Source of the DNA: Methanothrix sp. | Lineage (GTDB): Archaea; Halobacteriota; Methanosarcinia; Methanotrichales; Methanotrichaceae | Direction: 5' to 3' | DNA length: 64,000 nucleotides | Assembly: GCF_024518575.1 (NCBI RefSeq) | Contig: NZ_JANIHG010000001.1 | Span: 33,260-97,259 of the forward strand | Shown here: in pieces, positions 54,740-64,000 of the stretch | How the letters are laid out: each line of letters opens with the position of its first letter | How positions within the stretch are numbered: position 1 is the stretch's first letter | Program-made: the position numbers and the translations under genes | The notes under the pieces: model-generated | Database searches by the model: none | What the model was told of the DNA's origin: nothing | Seen by the model: the letters and a program-made list of their open reading frames with translations, nothing else

Positions 54740-55122
54740 GGAGAGCGCGACGGGACAGTTCCGTGCGCAGCCGCGCCCTCTCCCTGGGCCTTCACTTTCC
54801 GCAAACTACATCTATTAATGCACTGGCTCTGAGCGAAGACCGGGGGCCCGCCATCCCACTCTGGAGACCTGTGAAAACAATACGATATAATATCTCCGTC
54901 AAAACTTGGGGACACCACAGTCTATATATCTCATGAGATCCACCCTGAATGGCGGTGTCCTATCATCGGGCCATGGATGCTCTGTCTGTGGCGACCAGCG
55001 AGGACGGGCTCCTGGCCAAGTGATAGTGCCTATTCGCCGGATCAGCGGATTGGTCAGGCATCAGATGCTTGGCTATGATTCCATCAAACACCGTGAAGTA
55101 TGTTCCAAGGTGGTGACCAACC
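54740..55122. promoter_or_regulatory. Divergent region upstream of mtrA-like and albA
   Basis: 383 bp without a gene. TATA-like strings occur at about 54884-54893 (CGATATAATA) and 54920-54930 (GTCTATATATC). If the latter serves albA, its leader would be about 170 nt, unusually long for an archaeon. Confidence 0.4.
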
Positions 55123-55392
55123 ATGGCAGAAGATGATGTGGTGTTCGTCGGCAATAAACCAGTGATGAACTATGTACTGGCTGTAGTGACCCAGTTCAAC
55201 AGCGGTGCAAAGGAAGTCAGGATAATGGCAAGAGGACGTGCGATCTCCAGAGCTGTTGATGTCGCTGAGGTCTCACGCAGCAGGTTCCTGGGCGATGTTG
55301 TGGTAAAGGACATAAAGATATCGACCGAGACGTTGAACACGGATAGAGGGGAGACCAACGTCTCTGCGATAGAGATCGTACTTGGAAAGTGA
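55123..55392 (+). CDS. albA: Alba chromatin protein
   Basis: An 89-aa Alba (Sac10b): [40 protein letters not shown] and the [20 protein letters not shown] hairpin. Binds DNA and RNA; Lys11 in GNKPVMNY is the residue acetylated in Sulfolobus Alba. Overlaps the purN start. Confidence 0.96.
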   Translation: MAEDDVVFVGNKPVMNYVLAVVTQFNSGAKEVRIMARGRAISRAVDVAEVSRSRFLGDVVVKDIKISTETLNTDRGETNVSAIEIVLGK

Positions 55393-56047
55393 TACCTTTA
55401 CCGGCTCGACGCCCCTTTCGCGCATTGGTGTTATCTCCTCAGGGCGCGGAGAAAATCTCAGGTATATAATAAAGGCCACCAGATCGGGTTACCTGAGGGC
55501 AGAGGTGATTATTGTCCTGACCAACCAGCCGGATGCTGGGGCTCTCAGAATAGCCAGAGAGTTTGGCGTTCCGGCTGAGTTCATCGATCCGAGCGGCCTG
55601 TCCAGAGAGGAGTATGACAGGCTGCTCATCAGGAGGCTCGATGATGCAGCTGTCGATCTGGTGGTTCTGACAGGCTACATGCGCATCCTGTCGCCTGAGT
55701 TTGTGCGACACTACAGGAACAGGATACTGAACATACATCCTGCGCTTCTGCCCTCGTTCAGAGGCGTGGATGCCTTCCAGCAGGCTCTGGACTACGGGGT
55801 GAGATGGACCGGAACGACGATACACATCGTCGACGAGAAGGTCGATCATGGGCCCATTGTATACCAGGTGCCAGTTCCGGTGAAACCGGATGACACGCAT
55901 GAGAGCCTCAAGGCCAGGATCCAGAGGGCAGAGTACAGGGCGTATCCCAGGGCCATCAAGATGTTTCTCGAGGGGAATCCGAGAATAGAGGGACGGAGGG
56001 TGGTGTTTGAGAGGCAGGTATCAGATCGAAAGAGCGTTAGATCTTAA
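55382..56047 (+). CDS. purN: Phosphoribosylglycinamide formyltransferase-like protein
   Basis: A 221-aa protein: [60 protein letters not shown] and [19 protein letters not shown]. The catalytic Asn/His/Asp triad is in these. It uses 10-formyl-folate or formyl-H4MPT-like donors to form FGAR in purine synthesis. The start is a TTG at 55382, overlapping albA by 11 bp; no other start fits. Many archaea instead use PurT. Confidence 0.88.
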   Translation: MESDTFTGSTPLSRIGVISSGRGENLRYIIKATRSGYLRAEVIIVLTNQPDAGALRIAREFGVPAEFIDPSGLSREEYDRLLIRRLDDAAVDLVVLTGYMRILSPEFVRHYRNRILNIHPALLPSFRGVDAFQQALDYGVRWTGTTIHIVDEKVDHGPIVYQVPVPVKPDDTHESLKARIQRAEYRAYPRAIKMFLEGNPRIEGRRVVFERQVSDRKSVRS

Positions 56048-56101
56048 GTTGGGGCGCAGGATGCGGCAGTCAGGCCGCTCCAGCACAGAGGGAGGCGACT
56101 G

Positions 56102-56596
56102 ATGGACGTCCTGTGGGCGCCTTGGCGCATCGATTACATACTGAGCGAGAAGGGGAAGGGCTGCATCTTCTGCGAGAAGCCCAGAGAGAACAAGGACCGC
56201 GAGAACCTGATACTCTACAGGGGAAGGAATCACTTCATAATAATGAACGCTTTTCCGTACAACAACGGCCACATGATGGTTGTTCCTTACCGTCACACTT
56301 CGACGCTGTCAGGATGGAGCGGGGATGAGCTTCAGGAGTTCATGGAGCTTGCTGATCTGTGCGTATCCCTGCTCCAGAGAACAATGCGGCCGGATGGCTT
56401 CAATTTGGGGATAAACATGGGAGAGGTGGCAGGCGCAGGCATCGCGGAACACATCCACCTTCACATCGTTCCGAGATGGAAGGGCGATACGAACTTCATG
56501 CCTGTTCTGGCTGACACAAGGGTGATACCGGAGCACATCAGGGCTACATACGAGAAGCTTCTGCAGAACCTGAAACTTTTGATGCAGGAGAAGTAG
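56102..56596 (+). CDS. HIT-family hydrolase
   Basis: A 164-aa protein of the HIT superfamily: an N-terminal CIFCEKP zinc-type start, AFPYNNGHMMVVPYRHT, and the catalytic triad EHIHLHIVPRW (HxHxH). Related to AP4A hydrolase/FHIT proteins; cleaves nucleotide phosphoesters. It follows purN by 54 bp. Confidence 0.93.
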   Translation: MDVLWAPWRIDYILSEKGKGCIFCEKPRENKDRENLILYRGRNHFIIMNAFPYNNGHMMVVPYRHTSTLSGWSGDELQEFMELADLCVSLLQRTMRPDGFNLGINMGEVAGAGIAEHIHLHIVPRWKGDTNFMPVLADTRVIPEHIRATYEKLLQNLKLLMQEK

Positions 56597-56725
56597 GAAC
56601 AGCTCTGTGTGGGCATGCTTTCGCAATTTGAAAAGTAAAGCCTTTCTAAGTCCGGCCAATTCCGGAAATGCCAGGTCTGAAGGCCGGCCTCATAAATTGT
56701 GAGCAGCGCCCCTCGGGCGCGTATC

Positions 56726-57214
56726 TCACACCCCTAATTTTGAGATTATGCTCTGGGTGATTATCTGCCCCTGCGACTCCTGTGCTGAGGAGCTTCCTGA
56801 TTCCACTGTCTGGAAGCTGGAGGGAAGCGAGAGGGGCATGTAGGCTGAGCTCCGATCGAGACCGAACTTGTATACGGTCTCCCTCTCAAGCATCATGCTC
56901 GTCCAGACTGTCGGGCTGACGTTCTTCGCAGTGAGTGCACCCATTGCGAATGTCGTCTCTCCAAGCTTGACCGGGCTCTCGAACTTGAGCGGGAATGTGT
57001 TGAACCATATGCTCATGGTCTTGCTGGCCTCTGTGCTGCCTGTACCCTTCTCGATATAGGTGTTCCAGTAACTCTGAACATCCTGCTGAAAGCTTCCTGT
57101 ATCCGGACCATTGAGGTAAATCAGCTGGTTTCTGCTGTACTGAGGCTCGGAGATGGCATCCGCAGCTGCCCCCCCAACCAGGCACAGCAGTAATAATAAT
57201 GCCATACATCTCAT
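56726..57214 (-). CDS. Secreted protein of unknown function
   Basis: A 162-aa precursor with signal peptide MRCMALLLLLCLVGGAAADA. The exported part (SEPQYSRNQLIYLNGPDTGS, FNTFPLKFESPVKLGETTFA) is Ser/Thr-rich and has no cysteine. No family recognised. The ATG at 57214 is chosen over a longer frame to 57232. Divergent from tgtA. Confidence 0.7.
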   Translation of the reverse strand: MRCMALLLLLCLVGGAAADAISEPQYSRNQLIYLNGPDTGSFQQDVQSYWNTYIEKGTGSTEASKTMSIWFNTFPLKFESPVKLGETTFAMGALTAKNVSPTVWTSMMLERETVYKFGLDRSSAYMPLSLPSSFQTVESGSSSAQESQGQIITQSIISKLGV

Positions 57215-57297
57215 ATTTTGATGTACCCCCATAATATCTGGCTTTGTATCGCCATCGGTCCCAACCTATTTATGTCTATCCGTGGAGCCGGTTGCAC

Positions 57298-58728
57298 ATG
57301 CAGGGCTGCTTTGAGATAATCCATAAAGACCTGGCCGGCAGGATAGGTCGGCTGCACACGCCCCATGGCACCGTGGAGACGCCGGCGCTCATGCCTGTGG
57401 TTAATCCACATGTCCTTCTGCTGAGTCCCCGGGAGCTGGTTGATCTCGGTGCTGATATGATCATAACAAACAGCTACATCATCCACCAGGACCCAGTGCT
57501 CAAAGAGACCGCGCTAGAGCGCGGGGTCCACGGTCTTCTCGAGTTCGACGGGCCGGTTATGACAGACTCGGGCGCATTCCAGCTCTCAGTTTACGGGAGC
57601 GTGGATACAGAGCCGGTTGAGATACTCGAGTTCCAGCAGGATATCCGCTCCGACATCTCCGTGCCGCTGGACATACCAACAGCTCCTGATGCTTCGAGAG
57701 AGCAGGCAGAGAGGGAGCTCGCGGAGACAGAGAGGCGGCTCAGGGAGGCGGTGGCCCACAGGAGAGAGGGTCTTCTTATCGCAGGGCCTGTGCAGGGCGG
57801 CATTTACCCTGACCTCAGAGAGTCTGCGGCGCGCAGGTTGAGGGAGATGGGCTTCGATGTGTACCCGATCGGCGCGGTCGTCCCGCTGATGGAGAGCTAC
57901 AGGTTCAGGGAGCTTGTGGATGTAATCGTCGCATCGAAGATCGGCCTGGGTCCTGGGGTGCCTGTGCATCTCTTCGGCGCCGGCCATCCGATGGTCTTCG
58001 CACTTGCTGCAGCCCTGGGGTGCGATCTCTTCGATTCAGCAGCGTACGCCCTTTATGCTCGTGATGGGAGGTACCTGACGCCCACCGGCACATACAGGCT
58101 TTCAGACCTGCGGTACCTTCCGTGCTCGTGTGATGTGTGCAGAAAACACACGCCCGAATCTCTCAGCGAGGACCCGAAGAGGGTGGAGCTTCTCGCCCGC
58201 CATAACCTCTCGGCGTCATTCCAGGAGATCCGGGCTGTGAGGCAGAGCATCCACGAGGGATCTTTATGGGAGCATCTTGAGATGAGATGCAGATCCCATC
58301 CGAGGATGTATCAGGCATTCAAACACCTCTCCAGATATACAGAGCATCTGGAGAGGCTCGACCGTGTATCGAAATCGACCTTGTTCTATCTCAGCAGCGA
58401 GTCTGCGAGGAGGCCTGAGGTCATCAGGTACCGGAAAAGGATCTGCAGGCTGGAGCTCAGGGGGAGGGTCCTGGTGACGGACAGGCATCCTGAAGAGGAT
58501 GAGCGTTCAGAATATGATCACATTTTGGGGTTTCTGCCTCCATTCGGGCCGTATCCTCTGGGCTTAGAGGAGATGTACCCGCTGAACGCTGAGCTGCCTG
58601 ATGAGCCGGACGATAATGCGGTAAAAGAGGCGCTCGATACCCTGAGGTCACTTATCAGAGAGAACCCAGGCGCGGAGTTCCATGTTGAGGTAAGCTATCT
58701 GGAGGGTTTCAGGGATGCGGTTCTTTGA
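57298..58728 (+). CDS. tgtA: tRNA-guanine(15) transglycosylase
   Basis: A 476-aa enzyme that swaps guanine-15 of tRNA for preQ0, the first step of archaeosine. Catalytic Asp in TDSGAFQLSVYG, the second Asp in VPLDIPTAPDA, and the zinc cysteines in CSCDVCRKHTPE are visible. Archaeal C-terminal domains follow. The ATG at 57298 has GTGGAG ahead. It overlaps arcS by 14 bp. Confidence 0.95.
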   Translation: MQGCFEIIHKDLAGRIGRLHTPHGTVETPALMPVVNPHVLLLSPRELVDLGADMIITNSYIIHQDPVLKETALERGVHGLLEFDGPVMTDSGAFQLSVYGSVDTEPVEILEFQQDIRSDISVPLDIPTAPDASREQAERELAETERRLREAVAHRREGLLIAGPVQGGIYPDLRESAARRLREMGFDVYPIGAVVPLMESYRFRELVDVIVASKIGLGPGVPVHLFGAGHPMVFALAAALGCDLFDSAAYALYARDGRYLTPTGTYRLSDLRYLPCSCDVCRKHTPESLSEDPKRVELLARHNLSASFQEIRAVRQSIHEGSLWEHLEMRCRSHPRMYQAFKHLSRYTEHLERLDRVSKSTLFYLSSESARRPEVIRYRKRICRLELRGRVLVTDRHPEEDERSEYDHILGFLPPFGPYPLGLEEMYPLNAELPDEPDDNAVKEALDTLRSLIRENPGAEFHVEVSYLEGFRDAVL

Positions 58729-60424
58729 GGTCCTCAGAAGGGACGGCCCGGCGCGCCTTGGCAGGCTGATGCTCGATCGGAACATCACGACGCCCTGCAT
58801 CTTATCGCGAGAGGACTATGTGTGCGCGGGAAGCGTCTTCAGGTACAGAAACCCGGAGGAGGCGAGGGAGGCCACGATCTCCCTGGCGAAGTCCCTCAAG
58901 GACGCCAGGAGGCTGATCGTTCTTCCATATCCATCTGATGCAGCTAAGGATATCGATTTGGACATCGACGCGCCAAGGGCTGTGGTCACAGACATCTCAT
59001 CCGTTCAAAAAGACGCTCAAAAGGATGCGGACGTGTATGTTCTCAGGGCGGCGGGGACCATCGCAGGCGCGAGGGATCTTGTCGATACGCTGATATGTAT
59101 ACGGGAGTCGATACCTCCGGACTCCGCGCTCTACGCCCCTGCGCTCGCAACCCCATCGAATCTCTCGCTTCTCGTGTACCTAGGGGTGGATATCGTTGAC
59201 TCTGTCAGGGTGGAGATGGACGGTCATTACAACAGGTACCATACGAGGGATGGCGTCTTCCGGAGAGATGAGCTCTCTGAGCTCCCGTGCATGTGTGAGC
59301 ACTGCTCATCGGGGGACATGCCGGCACACAACATCCTGAAGCTCGAGGAGGAGCTGGTGTGGGTCAGGGAGTGCGTAAGGTCTGGCACCCTCAGGGAGTA
59401 TGTGGAGCGACAGGTCAGATGCATCCCTTGGATGACCGCTGCGCTGAGGCTCGCAGACAGGCAGGAGCGGTACCTGGAGCGGAGGACGCCGACGTATAGA
59501 AAGAGTGTGATGTATGCGAACACATCTGAGTCGCTTCACAGGGTTGAGGTCAGACGGTTCGTGAGCAGGGTGCTCACAAGGTACAGGCCGCCTGAGAGCG
59601 ATGTTCTTCTCCTGCTTCCATGCTCTGCCCGGAAGCCCTACTCTGAGTCGAGAAGCCACAGGCTCTTCCGCTCTGTCATGGGAAGCATGCGGAGATTCGT
59701 CCACGAGCTCATCCTGACCTCTCCGCTCGCGATAGTGCCAAGGGAGCTCGAGGATGTGTACCCAGCGGCGCACTACGACACGCCGGTGACGGGCGTGTGG
59801 GATCTGGAGGAGAGGGCATGGCTCATGGGCTCCCTCAGATCTTACCTGGAGAGGCACAGATACTCAAATATCGTTGCGCATCTCGAGGGAGAGCTCTGCG
59901 ATACGCTTCGTGATGGAGGGATCGACGCGGTGTACACAGGCGGCGGGACGGGGCAGGAGGAGCTCGAGAGGCTCAGAGAGGCGCTTGAGTTTGCGTGCAA
60001 GGACGCAAGGCCGATCGGGAACTTCAGGCTCCAGGAGTTCAGGGCGAAGGCAGACTACTACTTCGGATCCGGCGCAGGGGATGTTCTAACAGATGGCGCG
60101 AGGGTGAAGGGGAACAGGCTCTTCGATTCATCAGGTAGAGCGCTCGCATCCATCAGCAGCGGCAGGCTCGCGCTCACGCTGGAGGGCGCACGGATGCTGC
60201 TGCCGCTCGGATCTTACACCGTACGCATAGGAGATTTCATACCCAAAGGAACGGTGCTGGCGCCCGGGGTGGTCGAGGCTGACGAGCAGATCCGGCCCGG
60301 CGACGAGGTTATCGTTGTGGGAGATGGTTTCCTCGGGGCAGGAAGGGCCAGGATGAGCGGGTGGGAGATGGCAGCCTCCAGGCGTGGCGTTGCTGTGGAG
60401 CTGCGGGAAGGGGCGGAGGTTTGA
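58715..60424 (+). CDS. arcS: Archaeosine synthase
   Basis: A 569-aa ArcS (TgtA2): a TGT-like N-terminal part lacking the catalytic Asp set, the ArcS-specific PCSARKPYSESRSHRLFRS core, and a C-terminal PUA domain (GDFIPKGTVLAPGVVEADEQ). It turns preQ0-15 into archaeosine by an amidation. Length and neighbour tgtA fit. Confidence 0.92.
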   Translation: MRFFEVLRRDGPARLGRLMLDRNITTPCILSREDYVCAGSVFRYRNPEEAREATISLAKSLKDARRLIVLPYPSDAAKDIDLDIDAPRAVVTDISSVQKDAQKDADVYVLRAAGTIAGARDLVDTLICIRESIPPDSALYAPALATPSNLSLLVYLGVDIVDSVRVEMDGHYNRYHTRDGVFRRDELSELPCMCEHCSSGDMPAHNILKLEEELVWVRECVRSGTLREYVERQVRCIPWMTAALRLADRQERYLERRTPTYRKSVMYANTSESLHRVEVRRFVSRVLTRYRPPESDVLLLLPCSARKPYSESRSHRLFRSVMGSMRRFVHELILTSPLAIVPRELEDVYPAAHYDTPVTGVWDLEERAWLMGSLRSYLERHRYSNIVAHLEGELCDTLRDGGIDAVYTGGGTGQEELERLREALEFACKDARPIGNFRLQEFRAKADYYFGSGAGDVLTDGARVKGNRLFDSSGRALASISSGRLALTLEGARMLLPLGSYTVRIGDFIPKGTVLAPGVVEADEQIRPGDEVIVVGDGFLGAGRARMSGWEMAASRRGVAVELREGAEV

Positions 60425-60639
60425 GCTGGCACGCTCAATAAAACCGTGAATGTGACAGCAGAGGCGTGCCAAAAGGATGAAAGCTTCGATGCGATGTTAG
60501 TTTCCAGAAACGCCTCAACACTGGATGTTGTCATGTCATGCTTTCATGGTAACTGTTCCACGAGAGCCGGCAACGCTCACAGATGCGCAAACGGGAGTTC
60601 CTATCCAGGGTCTGCTTTCAAGGTTAAGCAGTCGCGAGA

Positions 60640-61194
60640 TCACATCACCGGCCTTGGATAGATGGTCTCATCCCTCGAGTAGTGTATCTCGAAGAACCTG
60701 CTTTTTGCTGGTGTGGTCGGCGCAGCCTCAGATCCAGCTCCAACCTCTTTTTTGTCTGCAATCGATGTGACGTTTCCGAGGAAGTGGGGGTCGGGGTTTG
60801 TGAGCGTGGCTATGAAGCTGCCGCGCCATGCTCTGCCATCAGATGATGCTGCAACGAAGCTGCCTCTGAGCAGCCCGGAATCCTGGCTGCTGCCTTTGAG
60901 GGAGATCATGAGAATACGCTTCCTGTACATCGTTGCTTTGATCTCGAAGCCCTCGGGAGCCCAGATGCCTGTGATCCTCCCCTCCATTTGCTCCGGCTCC
61001 TCGATGTATGCATCTCCCGTTATGGCGCTGCCGTTATGGGTGATCGAGATGATCGAGTTCCCGAGCATATCGGATGTGGTAGACCAGGCGACATCGTACC
61101 TGAAGTCCCAGAGTCCCGTGATCCCTGCCGCCTGGACAGGAACGGCTGAGATCAGGATCATCGCAATCAGGGCAGCAACCCCTCTCGAAGTCAT
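60640..61194 (-). CDS. Secreted protein of unknown function
   Basis: A 184-aa precursor with signal peptide MTSRGVAALIAMILISAVPV. The mature part (GITGLWDFRYDVAWSTTSD, GSAITGDAYIEEPEQMEGRI, RGSFVAASSDGRAWRGSF) is a beta-rich lipocalin- or calycin-like pattern, guessed only. The frame is open to 61491, but that extra part is the relict repeat B and has no conserved function. The ATG at 61194 is 26 bp inside the repeat boundary. Confidence 0.7.
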   Translation of the reverse strand: MTSRGVAALIAMILISAVPVQAAGITGLWDFRYDVAWSTTSDMLGNSIISITHNGSAITGDAYIEEPEQMEGRITGIWAPEGFEIKATMYRKRILMISLKGSSQDSGLLRGSFVAASSDGRAWRGSFIATLTNPDPHFLGNVTSIADKKEVGAGSEAAPTTPAKSRFFEIHYSRDETIYPRPVM

Positions 61195-61219
61195 CGTCTG
61201 GTTGGATGCTATTATCTGT

Positions 61220-61341
61220 GACCTCCTCCCCTTGAAGGGGAGGGGCTTCCTGCGCTTCGACTCGTTGTCGAAGCCCATCGGCGATTCTCGACTGCGTCGA
61301 GATGCTTCGACGAAGCCGAAGCAAGTCGAAGGTTTCACAGA
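61220..61341 (-). mobile_element. Relict repeat B, resembling an IS200/IS605 right end
   Basis: On the - strand it matches repeat A (52088-52203): it opens TCTGTGAAACCTTCGACTTG, has the CTTCGA/TCGAAG repeats and closes with a strong hairpin CCCCTCCCC...GGGGAGGAGG followed by TCAC. The frame running into it from 61491 (text includes SNQQPRMTAGW) may be the last part of a TnpB-like protein. No transposase remains. Confidence 0.5.
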
Positions 61342-61548
61342 CCTCTTGCTCCGTAGCTCAGACAGGCTCCACCCCGCGGTCATCCGCGGTTGTTGGTTTG
61401 ATGGCCTGTCAGCGCTTTCGGCCAAACAAGCCGCGTTCTCTTGATCTTGAGAGATTCTGTTTGTACTTATTTTTGTCGGCGTACAGCACATCCCCTTAAG
61501 GGAAGGTGTCTTCTGCCTGATTTCCTATTAAGCTGCATGGGTGATTGC

Positions 61549-62736
61549 ATGGTTGAGATCAGGGATCCTGTTCATGGCTATGTGAAGATAGATGGTCTTT
61601 GTCTATCGCTGCTGGACGACCCACAGCTCCAGAGGCTTCGCTGGATCAGACAGCTCGGGCTTGCGTCTCTCGTCTATCCAGGAGCGTCTCACTCCAGGTT
61701 CGAGCACAGCCTGGGCGCATATCATCTTGCCGTGATCCTCAGCGACCGGCTGGGGCTCAGCGATGATGATGCGATGAAAATAAGGGCCGCAGCGCTTCTC
61801 CACGACATCGGCCACGGCCCCCTCTCACATGTTACAGAGCCGATGCTATCCAAATACCTTCGACGCGGGCACGAGAGCATCATGGATCTGCTCAGATCTG
61901 AGGGGATACGCACCCGCCTTGAGGAGTACGGGATAACGCCTGAGGAGATACAGAGGCTCATAAAAGGCGGGACTGAGCTTGGGAAGATAGTATCGGGCGA
62001 GATAGATGTGGACAGGATGGATTATCTCATAAGAGATGCGCACTACACAGGCGTTGCTTATGGCGTATTCGATCACCTCAGGCTCATCGAGAGGATGCAC
62101 CTATCAGGAGGCAGGCTCATGATCGACTCCGGGGGTGTTCATGCCGCAGAGTCTCTTCTTCTATCAAGACTTCTCATGCAGCCCACCGTCTATCAGCACC
62201 ACGTCTGCAGGATCTCCGAGTGCATGGTTGCAGGTGCACTGAGATGCATGATCGAGGATCTCGGCTTTGATCCATCATCGATTCTGAAAATGGATGACTT
62301 CGAGCTCTTTGCGGCCATGAGATCCGCGGGAGGATACGCTGCTGAGATCGCAGAACGGATCAAGACCAGGAGGCTCTTCAAGAGGGCGCTGTATGTCGGC
62401 GCCGAATCACTGGAGTTCGTGCCAAAAGCTGGAAGTGAGAAGAGGCTTGCAGAGGAGATAGCATCAGAGTCTGGCGTCGATCAGAGGTACGTGCTCCTGG
62501 ACTGCCCGCCGGCTCCTGAGGTTCCAGAGGGGAGGTTCCCTGTGATGATCGAGAGAGAGGTTCTGCAGCTGCGCGAGGTCTCGCCTGTGATAAGAATGCT
62601 GGAGGATGCGCACAGGGCGACTTGGCGGCTTGGCGTTTACACGCTCCCGGAGCACAGGGAAATGGTCGCAAGAGCAGCAGAGCGCTGTCTGGGGGTGAGA
62701 AGGCCCCCTGTCCAGCACACACTTGATTCGCTGTGA
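61549..62736 (+). CDS. HD-domain phosphohydrolase
   Basis: A 395-aa protein: MVEIRDPVHGYVKIDGLCLS, SHSRFEHSLGAYHLA, and the HD motif ALLHDIGHGPLSHVTE with VDRMDYLIRDAHYTGV. This is the dNTPase/HD family related to SAMHD1-like proteins and dGTPases. The substrate is unknown. ATG 61549 with GGGTGA upstream is chosen; 61537 is an alternative. Confidence 0.9.
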   Translation: MVEIRDPVHGYVKIDGLCLSLLDDPQLQRLRWIRQLGLASLVYPGASHSRFEHSLGAYHLAVILSDRLGLSDDDAMKIRAAALLHDIGHGPLSHVTEPMLSKYLRRGHESIMDLLRSEGIRTRLEEYGITPEEIQRLIKGGTELGKIVSGEIDVDRMDYLIRDAHYTGVAYGVFDHLRLIERMHLSGGRLMIDSGGVHAAESLLLSRLLMQPTVYQHHVCRISECMVAGALRCMIEDLGFDPSSILKMDDFELFAAMRSAGGYAAEIAERIKTRRLFKRALYVGAESLEFVPKAGSEKRLAEEIASESGVDQRYVLLDCPPAPEVPEGRFPVMIEREVLQLREVSPVIRMLEDAHRATWRLGVYTLPEHREMVARAAERCLGVRRPPVQHTLDSL

Positions 62737-62869
62737 ACAAGCAGATCAAAACATCAGATAAACCGGAGGTGCTCTGCGGTGCCCCGGCAGCATGACGCAT
62801 CAGCCCTGCGCATGTCAGTGACGTGAGCACAAAACAGAAAGAGGGGCTGAGGTTAAGGCGGGAGAGTTT

Positions 62870-63121
62870 TCACTCCTCTTCCTCAGACATCATGCTCTTT
62901 ATGCTATCTGCAAGCTCAGCGATGACCGGCTCCATCGCATCCTTGATGTCCGGCCTGTACTTTACAAGCATGTCTGTGATCAGCGGTATCCCGATGAACT
63001 TGAGTGAGCTGTTGAGCTCTGCCAGCTCATCCGAGATCTCCGCGAGCAGAGATGCGATATCCTCCAGGCTCTCCTTTATGCTCTCCATGCCCTCATCCGT
63101 ATCCCTTGATTGCTTTGCCAT
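62870..63121 (-). CDS. Small helical protein of unknown function
   Basis: An 83-aa acidic protein predicted to be helical: ESIKESLEDIASLLAEISDE, LAELNSSLKFIGIPLITDML and a Glu-rich end. No family recognised; could be a coiled-coil regulator. The ATG at 63121 follows AAGGTGAA; the frame upstream is not convincing. Confidence 0.6.
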   Translation of the reverse strand: MAKQSRDTDEGMESIKESLEDIASLLAEISDELAELNSSLKFIGIPLITDMLVKYRPDIKDAMEPVIAELADSIKSMMSEEEE

Positions 63122-63347
63122 TATGTTCACCTTGACAGCCTCTGGAAGTATAGTTCTGGAAGTATAGTATATGTATCTGACGAAGGTCTTAGGCCTTTTA
63201 CGACATCTCATCGATGCGATGGCGAGAGGGAGAACGGTGACCGGATCAATCGATCCGTGGCAGGCCAGCCAGCTGAGGGCGATATGGGTAGAACTGCTGG
63301 AACAGGACCGGTGCAGCCAGCAGAGCTGCCATCGGCGCATATCGGAA

Positions 63348-63881
63348 TCAGGTCAGCCTGGAGAAGCACTCCTTGCACACGATCTTGCCGTTCACAACCC
63401 TGCCCCTGATCTCCATGAAGCTCTCGCCGCATTCCTGGCATTTGATGGACGGGTATATCCTTGCCCTCGGCGGCTCGGGAATATCCACCTCTCTCACTGA
63501 GAGTATGCTCTCATCAGGAGCGCTCAGTATCGCCCCCATGGCCTTCGATCTCGCCCCCTCCCCTCTGCCCTCCCTGAATATCTCCTGCAAGATCTCATCC
63601 CTGAAGTAGATCCTTATGGCCTTCTTGTCTCCTCTGTGGTAGAATGTGAAGACCTGCTTGCCGTTATCGACGAATATCAGGTTTCCCTTGCCGAAGGTGC
63701 ATCCGAGCATCTCCTGAATCGCGTCGACGCTACAGGAGTTGTTCTCGACGACCGCCACGAGCTCCTCGTCCTGGGATCTGCGATAGTGGTTCATAACATA
63801 TTTCGCCACCCTGTATCCGATAGCGATACCAGGGCACATATGGCCGTGAAACTCGACCGCTCTTTTTAAATCGTCTTCCAT
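63348..63881 (-). CDS. FmdE-family protein
   Basis: A 177-aa protein: FHGHMCPGIAIGYRVAKYVM (FmdE motif with GHMCPG) and VAVVENNSCSVDAIQEMLGC, TFGKGNLIFVDNGKQVF, with a C-terminal zinc ribbon CQECGE...CKECF. FmdE accompanies formylmethanofuran dehydrogenase operons, but many methanogens have stand-alone copies of unknown role, as here. Metal or corrinoid/molybdenum handling is suspected from family context. Confidence 0.88.
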   Translation of the reverse strand: MEDDLKRAVEFHGHMCPGIAIGYRVAKYVMNHYRRSQDEELVAVVENNSCSVDAIQEMLGCTFGKGNLIFVDNGKQVFTFYHRGDKKAIRIYFRDEILQEIFREGRGEGARSKAMGAILSAPDESILSVREVDIPEPPRARIYPSIKCQECGESFMEIRGRVVNGKIVCKECFSRLT

Positions 63882-64000
63882 GGGTGTTAACTGACCACAT
63901 CCATGACTTCAATCTGGCGATGGCACTTAAGCTCAGCGAAGAATGCTGATCTGCGGTGTGATGCGGTAACCCCACAACTTGAGAGAAGCGCAGACTTGAG

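Noticed and set aside
61195..61491. N-terminal extension of the secreted protein at 60640-61194
   Set aside because: The extra codons coincide with a repeat found elsewhere, and the signal peptide begins at 61194.

Overview
This window reads as the chromosome of a methanogenic archaeon. The markers are formylmethanofuran:H4MPT formyltransferase (ftr), MtrA and MtrH homologues, a four-subunit pyruvate:ferredoxin oxidoreductase, archaeosine-tRNA enzymes (tgtA, arcS), Alba, a proteasome beta subunit, CDC48, Tfe, aCPSF1/FttA and an archaeal-type ATP-dependent DNA ligase. Coding DNA has moderately high GC, and many starts are GTG or TTG behind GGAGG/GGTGA-type ribosome binding sites. The gas vesicle cluster in this setting suggests Methanothrix (Methanosaeta), perhaps a thermophilic member. 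That is an inference from gene content; no database search was possible.

Layout. 1-4.5 kb: the end of an NfeD protein, argB, pycB and two unrecognised genes. 4.6-6.7 kb: a response regulator, a PAS histidine kinase and a DUF835 protein, overlapping end to end and pointing away from the next block. 7.1-16.4 kb: a gas vesicle cluster on the + strand (gvpA1, gvpA2, gvpC-like, gvpN, an unknown gene, gvpO, gvpF, a gvpH-like fragment, a basic protein, gvpH, a PadR regulator, a KaiC-like ATPase, gvpG, a GvpA-family protein with a zinc ribbon, a GvpA-family protein with a PH/GRAM-like domain, gvpK, gvpL). 16.4-17.1 kb: a 116-bp MITE with target duplications and tRNA-Ala(GGC). 17-27.4 kb, - strand: membrane and secreted proteins, PRC-barrel protein, cdc48, an AguB-AguA fusion, rps3ae, hisG, fttA and psmB. 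27.7-29.3 kb: amt-glnK. 29.3-30.9 kb: a gene-free and partly extremely AT-rich stretch. 30.9-33.3 kb: a Psp/HtpX membrane-stress module. 33.4-44 kb: tRNA-Ile, a DUF2124 protein, a second copy of the MITE next to tRNA-Ala(CGC), aEF-1beta, mfnE-like, NAD kinase/IMPase, ribC, hisD, lig, hom and an ACT protein. 43.5-47.9 kb, - strand: a probable porGDAB-purO-ftr operon. 48-64 kb: yjbQ-like, tfe, a GlcD/GlcF-type oxidoreductase pair, a stand-alone mtrA-mtrH pair, albA-purN-HIT, tgtA-arcS, an HD hydrolase, an FmdE-like protein, and two relict ends resembling IS200/IS605 elements.

The most unusual part is the gas vesicle cluster. It has two GvpA-family proteins with extra C-terminal domains, a PadR/KaiC-like regulator pair in the place where haloarchaea use GvpE/GvpD, and three hairpins around gvpA1, gvpA2 and gvpC that could grade expression. 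A sequence element is shared by the gvpA and gvpG upstream regions, and the gvpO-gvpF junction appears to use a CTG start. Other points of interest are the paired MITEs with 8-bp target duplications, the fused agmatine-to-putrescine enzyme, and the MtrA/MtrH pair without membrane partners.
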